From Phenylobacterium sp. (GTDB taxonomy: Bacteria > Pseudomonadota > Alphaproteobacteria > Caulobacterales > Caulobacteraceae): a stretch of DNA of 7,570 nt. Made by a program: the position numbers and the translations under genes. The stretch spans positions 1 to 7,570 of the forward strand of contig JANXXA010000408.1 of the NCBI GenBank assembly GCA_025350885.1, in the 5' to 3' direction. Each line of letters begins with the position of its first letter. Positions within the stretch are counted from its first letter, which is position 1. Below, one piece after another: positions 6,269 to 7,570 of this stretch. The notes under the pieces are model-generated. The model did no database searches, was not told the origin of the DNA, and saw only the letters and a list, made by a program, of their open reading frames with translations.

Positions 6269-7045
6269 TCAGGCGAACAGCCGGTCGTGGATGCGGCCGC
6301 GAAGCCGCGGATCGAGGCCCAGGACCTCGTCGAGATAACCGTCCAGCGATCCGTGCGCCTCGCGCATCACCCGGAACGCCTCGTCCAGATACTCCGCCTC
6401 GACCCGCATGGCGGTGATCAGCGCCTCATCGGAGGGGATCCGCCCGCCGCTGGCCATGCCCACATGCTCGCGCATGACCGGCAGGCGCGCGACCATCCGC
6501 TCATGGTCGTTGGTGAGCAGATAGTCCTGGACGATGTCGTCGTCGTGCACCCCGGCCACGTGGTGGGTCAGGGCGCAGATGATCCCGGTGCGGTCCTTGC
6601 CCGCGGCGCAGTGCACCAGGACCGGGCCCTGGCTCTCGGCGAGGGCGCGGAAATAGCGGGCGTAGAGGTCGATGTGCCGGCGCTGGTACGGCGCGGCCCG
6701 GTAGTAGTCGAGCATATAGGCCCTGAACGAGCCCACGCTGAGGTCTGAGCCGGCGATGAAGGTCGCCCACTCGTCGGCGGTGTCCTGACCGATGTCGTTC
6801 TCGATCACCTGGGCGGTGAACCCCTCCCACCGCCGCGAAGGCTCGCGCTCGCGCTCGTTCGAGCGGCGCAGGTCGACGACCACCGAAAGCCCCATGCCCG
6901 CCAGGCGCGCCAGGTCCGCGTCCGTCGCCCGCGCCTGGTGGGCGGAGCGGTACAAGAGCCCTCGCCGCAACCGCTTCTGGCCGGCGGCGTAGTCCCCGAA
7001 ATCGCGGAAGTTGTCGATGCCCTCGAAGGCGATGCGGCGCGTCAT
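6269..7045 (-). CDS. Tyrosine / phosphoinositide-type protein phosphatase (HCxxGKDRTG)
   Basis: This 258-residue protein carries the cysteine phosphatase signature VHCAAGKDRTG, with the nucleophile Cys146 and phosphate-binding Arg152. The Lys and Asp in this P-loop (HCxxGKDR) are typical of the Y_phosphatase3 family, which includes mycobacterial PtpB and Listeria LipA, enzymes reported to act on phosphotyrosine and, in some cases, phosphoinositides. Other family marks are NFRDFGDY (12-19), RGLLYRSA (28-35), VVDLRRSNERERE (56-68) and the helix after the P-loop ending DIVQDYLLTND. There is no signal peptide or lipobox, so a cytoplasmic location is expected. The ATG at 7045 is preceded by AAAAGGCGCGGC, a moderate ribosome site. 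It is the upstream gene of the pair with the aminotransferase. The physiological substrate is unknown; a broad-specificity role is possible. Confidence 0.87.
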   Translation of the reverse strand: MTRRIAFEGIDNFRDFGDYAAGQKRLRRGLLYRSAHQARATDADLARLAGMGLSVVVDLRRSNEREREPSRRWEGFTAQVIENDIGQDTADEWATFIAGSDLSVGSFRAYMLDYYRAAPYQRRHIDLYARYFRALAESQGPVLVHCAAGKDRTGIICALTHHVAGVHDDDIVQDYLLTNDHERMVARLPVMREHVGMASGGRIPSDEALITAMRVEAEYLDEAFRVMREAHGSLDGYLDEVLGLDPRLRGRIHDRLFA

Positions 7046-7125
7046 GCCGCGCCTTTTAGCGGGCTTCCGCGAAAGTTTCGAGGCGGACTGTCAAGCGTCC
7101 CGGTCCATGCGGCGATCGTCTCGGA

Positions 7126-7157
7126 GTCGGCGGCCCACCGGAATGCCGGCCGCCGAC
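7126..7157. terminator. GC-rich hairpin downstream of the TonB-dependent receptor gene
   Basis: GTCGGCGGCC (7126-7135) and GGCCGCCGAC (7148-7157) are perfectly complementary over 10 bp, with a 12-nt loop. On the minus strand the structure starts 11 nt past the receptor's stop codon, where a terminator is expected. No T-run follows, so termination may be weak or factor-assisted. It separates the receptor from the phosphatase gene on the same strand. Confidence 0.45.
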
Positions 7158-7168
7158 GCCGCGCAGGA

Positions 7169-7570
7169 TCAGCGCCGGACGCGCACGCCGATGAAGCCGA
7201 ACCGGCCCAGGTCGTAGGCGACGTCCTGACCTGTGCCGATGGTGGTGAAGGGTGGCTCTTCATCGAAGATATTGTTCACCCCGCCGAACACCTCGGCCCC
7301 TTCGAACACCCGGCCGATCTCATAGCGGAACGACAGGTTGTGGTAGAACGTGGACTCCGCGAAGGCCGGGGCCCGCGACTCCGACTGGTCGGCGGCGGTC
7401 GGGTCGCGGTTGAACAGCGCGCCCTTGCCCACGTAACGGGTCTGCCACGTGAGGCTGATCGGGCCCTGCTTGTAGGTGACGTCGGCCAGCCCCTTAAGGT
7501 GCGGCGAGCCCTCGTTCAGGTTCGAGCTGACCACACCTTCCAGGATGTGGACGTTGGTCGGGTCGTTCTG
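7169..7570 (-). CDS. TonB-dependent receptor, C-terminal end of the outer-membrane barrel (partial)
   Basis: The frame is open from the right edge of the window to the TGA at 7169-7171, giving the last 133 residues. They read as alternating transmembrane beta-strands: GLADVTYKQGPISLTWQTRYVGKG, then TFYHNLSFRYEIGR, then the hallmark EVFGGVNNIFDEEPP of TonB-dependent receptors, and finally YDLGRFGFIGVRVRR. The NxFD(E/K)xPP element followed by a final barrel strand is diagnostic of the receptor C-terminus. These receptors import siderophores, vitamins or sugars across the outer membrane using TonB energy; the substrate cannot be read from this part. The protein ends in VRVRR rather than the terminal aromatic residue usual for outer-membrane barrels. 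A GTG at 7532-7534 is only internal, because the frame continues past it to the window edge. Confidence 0.87.
   Translation of the reverse strand, partial: QNDPTNVHILEGVVSSNLNEGSPHLKGLADVTYKQGPISLTWQTRYVGKGALFNRDPTAADQSESRAPAFAESTFYHNLSFRYEIGRVFEGAEVFGGVNNIFDEEPPFTTIGTGQDVAYDLGRFGFIGVRVRR

Noticed and set aside
5160..6338. Plus-strand open frame of about 390 codons opposite the aminotransferase
   Set aside because: It mirrors a gene with every catalytic motif in place. Its product is low-complexity (Arg/Gly/His/Gln-rich) and it crosses the aminotransferase and phosphatase boundary.
6845..6861. Three near copies of GCTCGC in the phosphatase gene
   Set aside because: This is a short tandem codon repeat encoding the ERERE stretch, too small to be a repeat element.
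7053..7094. Promoter for the phosphatase operon: TTGACA on the minus strand (7089-7094) and GCTAAAAG (7053-7060)
   Set aside because: The two boxes are 28 bp apart, too far for a standard promoter, and no -10 stands 16-18 bp from TTGACA. GCTAAAAG alone, 7 nt before the ATG, could suggest a leaderless transcript, but the evidence is too thin.

Overview
The window is GC-rich bacterial DNA with tightly packed genes. It most likely comes from a Caulobacterales-type alphaproteobacterium (Caulobacter or Phenylobacterium relatives). This is inferred from the gene mix: TadE-family pilus proteins, a PEPxxWA-CTERM secreted protein, a CadC-like membrane regulator with TPRs, and a TonB-dependent receptor. 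No rRNA, tRNA, CRISPR array, insertion sequence or phage gene was seen.

Layout, left to right. (1) Positions 1-626, plus strand: the last codons of one TadE-like protein overlap the start of a second, complete one, apparently the end of a Tad pilus-assembly operon. (2) Positions 623-2098, minus strand: an Atg22/UMF1-like MFS transporter with a TTG start; its stop overlaps the TadE stop. (3) Positions 2249-2971, minus strand: a secreted PEPxxWA-CTERM protein, with a strong hairpin at 2193-2225 just downstream of it. (4) Positions 3184-5043, plus strand, divergent from (3) across 212 bp: a transcriptional regulator with an N-terminal winged helix, one membrane helix and a periplasmic TPR domain. 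(5) Positions 5058-7045, minus strand: a two-gene unit, first an HCxxGKDRTG tyrosine phosphatase, then a PLP-dependent alanine-glyoxylate aminotransferase-family enzyme, 26 bp apart. (6) Positions 7169-7570, minus strand: the C-terminal end of a TonB-dependent receptor that runs off the window, followed by a GC-rich hairpin.

How the genes may work together. Most are ordinary, family-level genes. The pairing most worth testing is the divergent one between the PEP-CTERM protein and the CadC-like regulator, where the regulator may control its secreted neighbour. The phosphatase and aminotransferase are probably co-transcribed, but no shared pathway is evident from sequence. I found no clear sign of a wholly new system. 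The least explained items are several perfect inverted repeats, including one inside the regulator's DNA-binding-domain coding sequence and one spanning both stop codons of a convergent gene pair.
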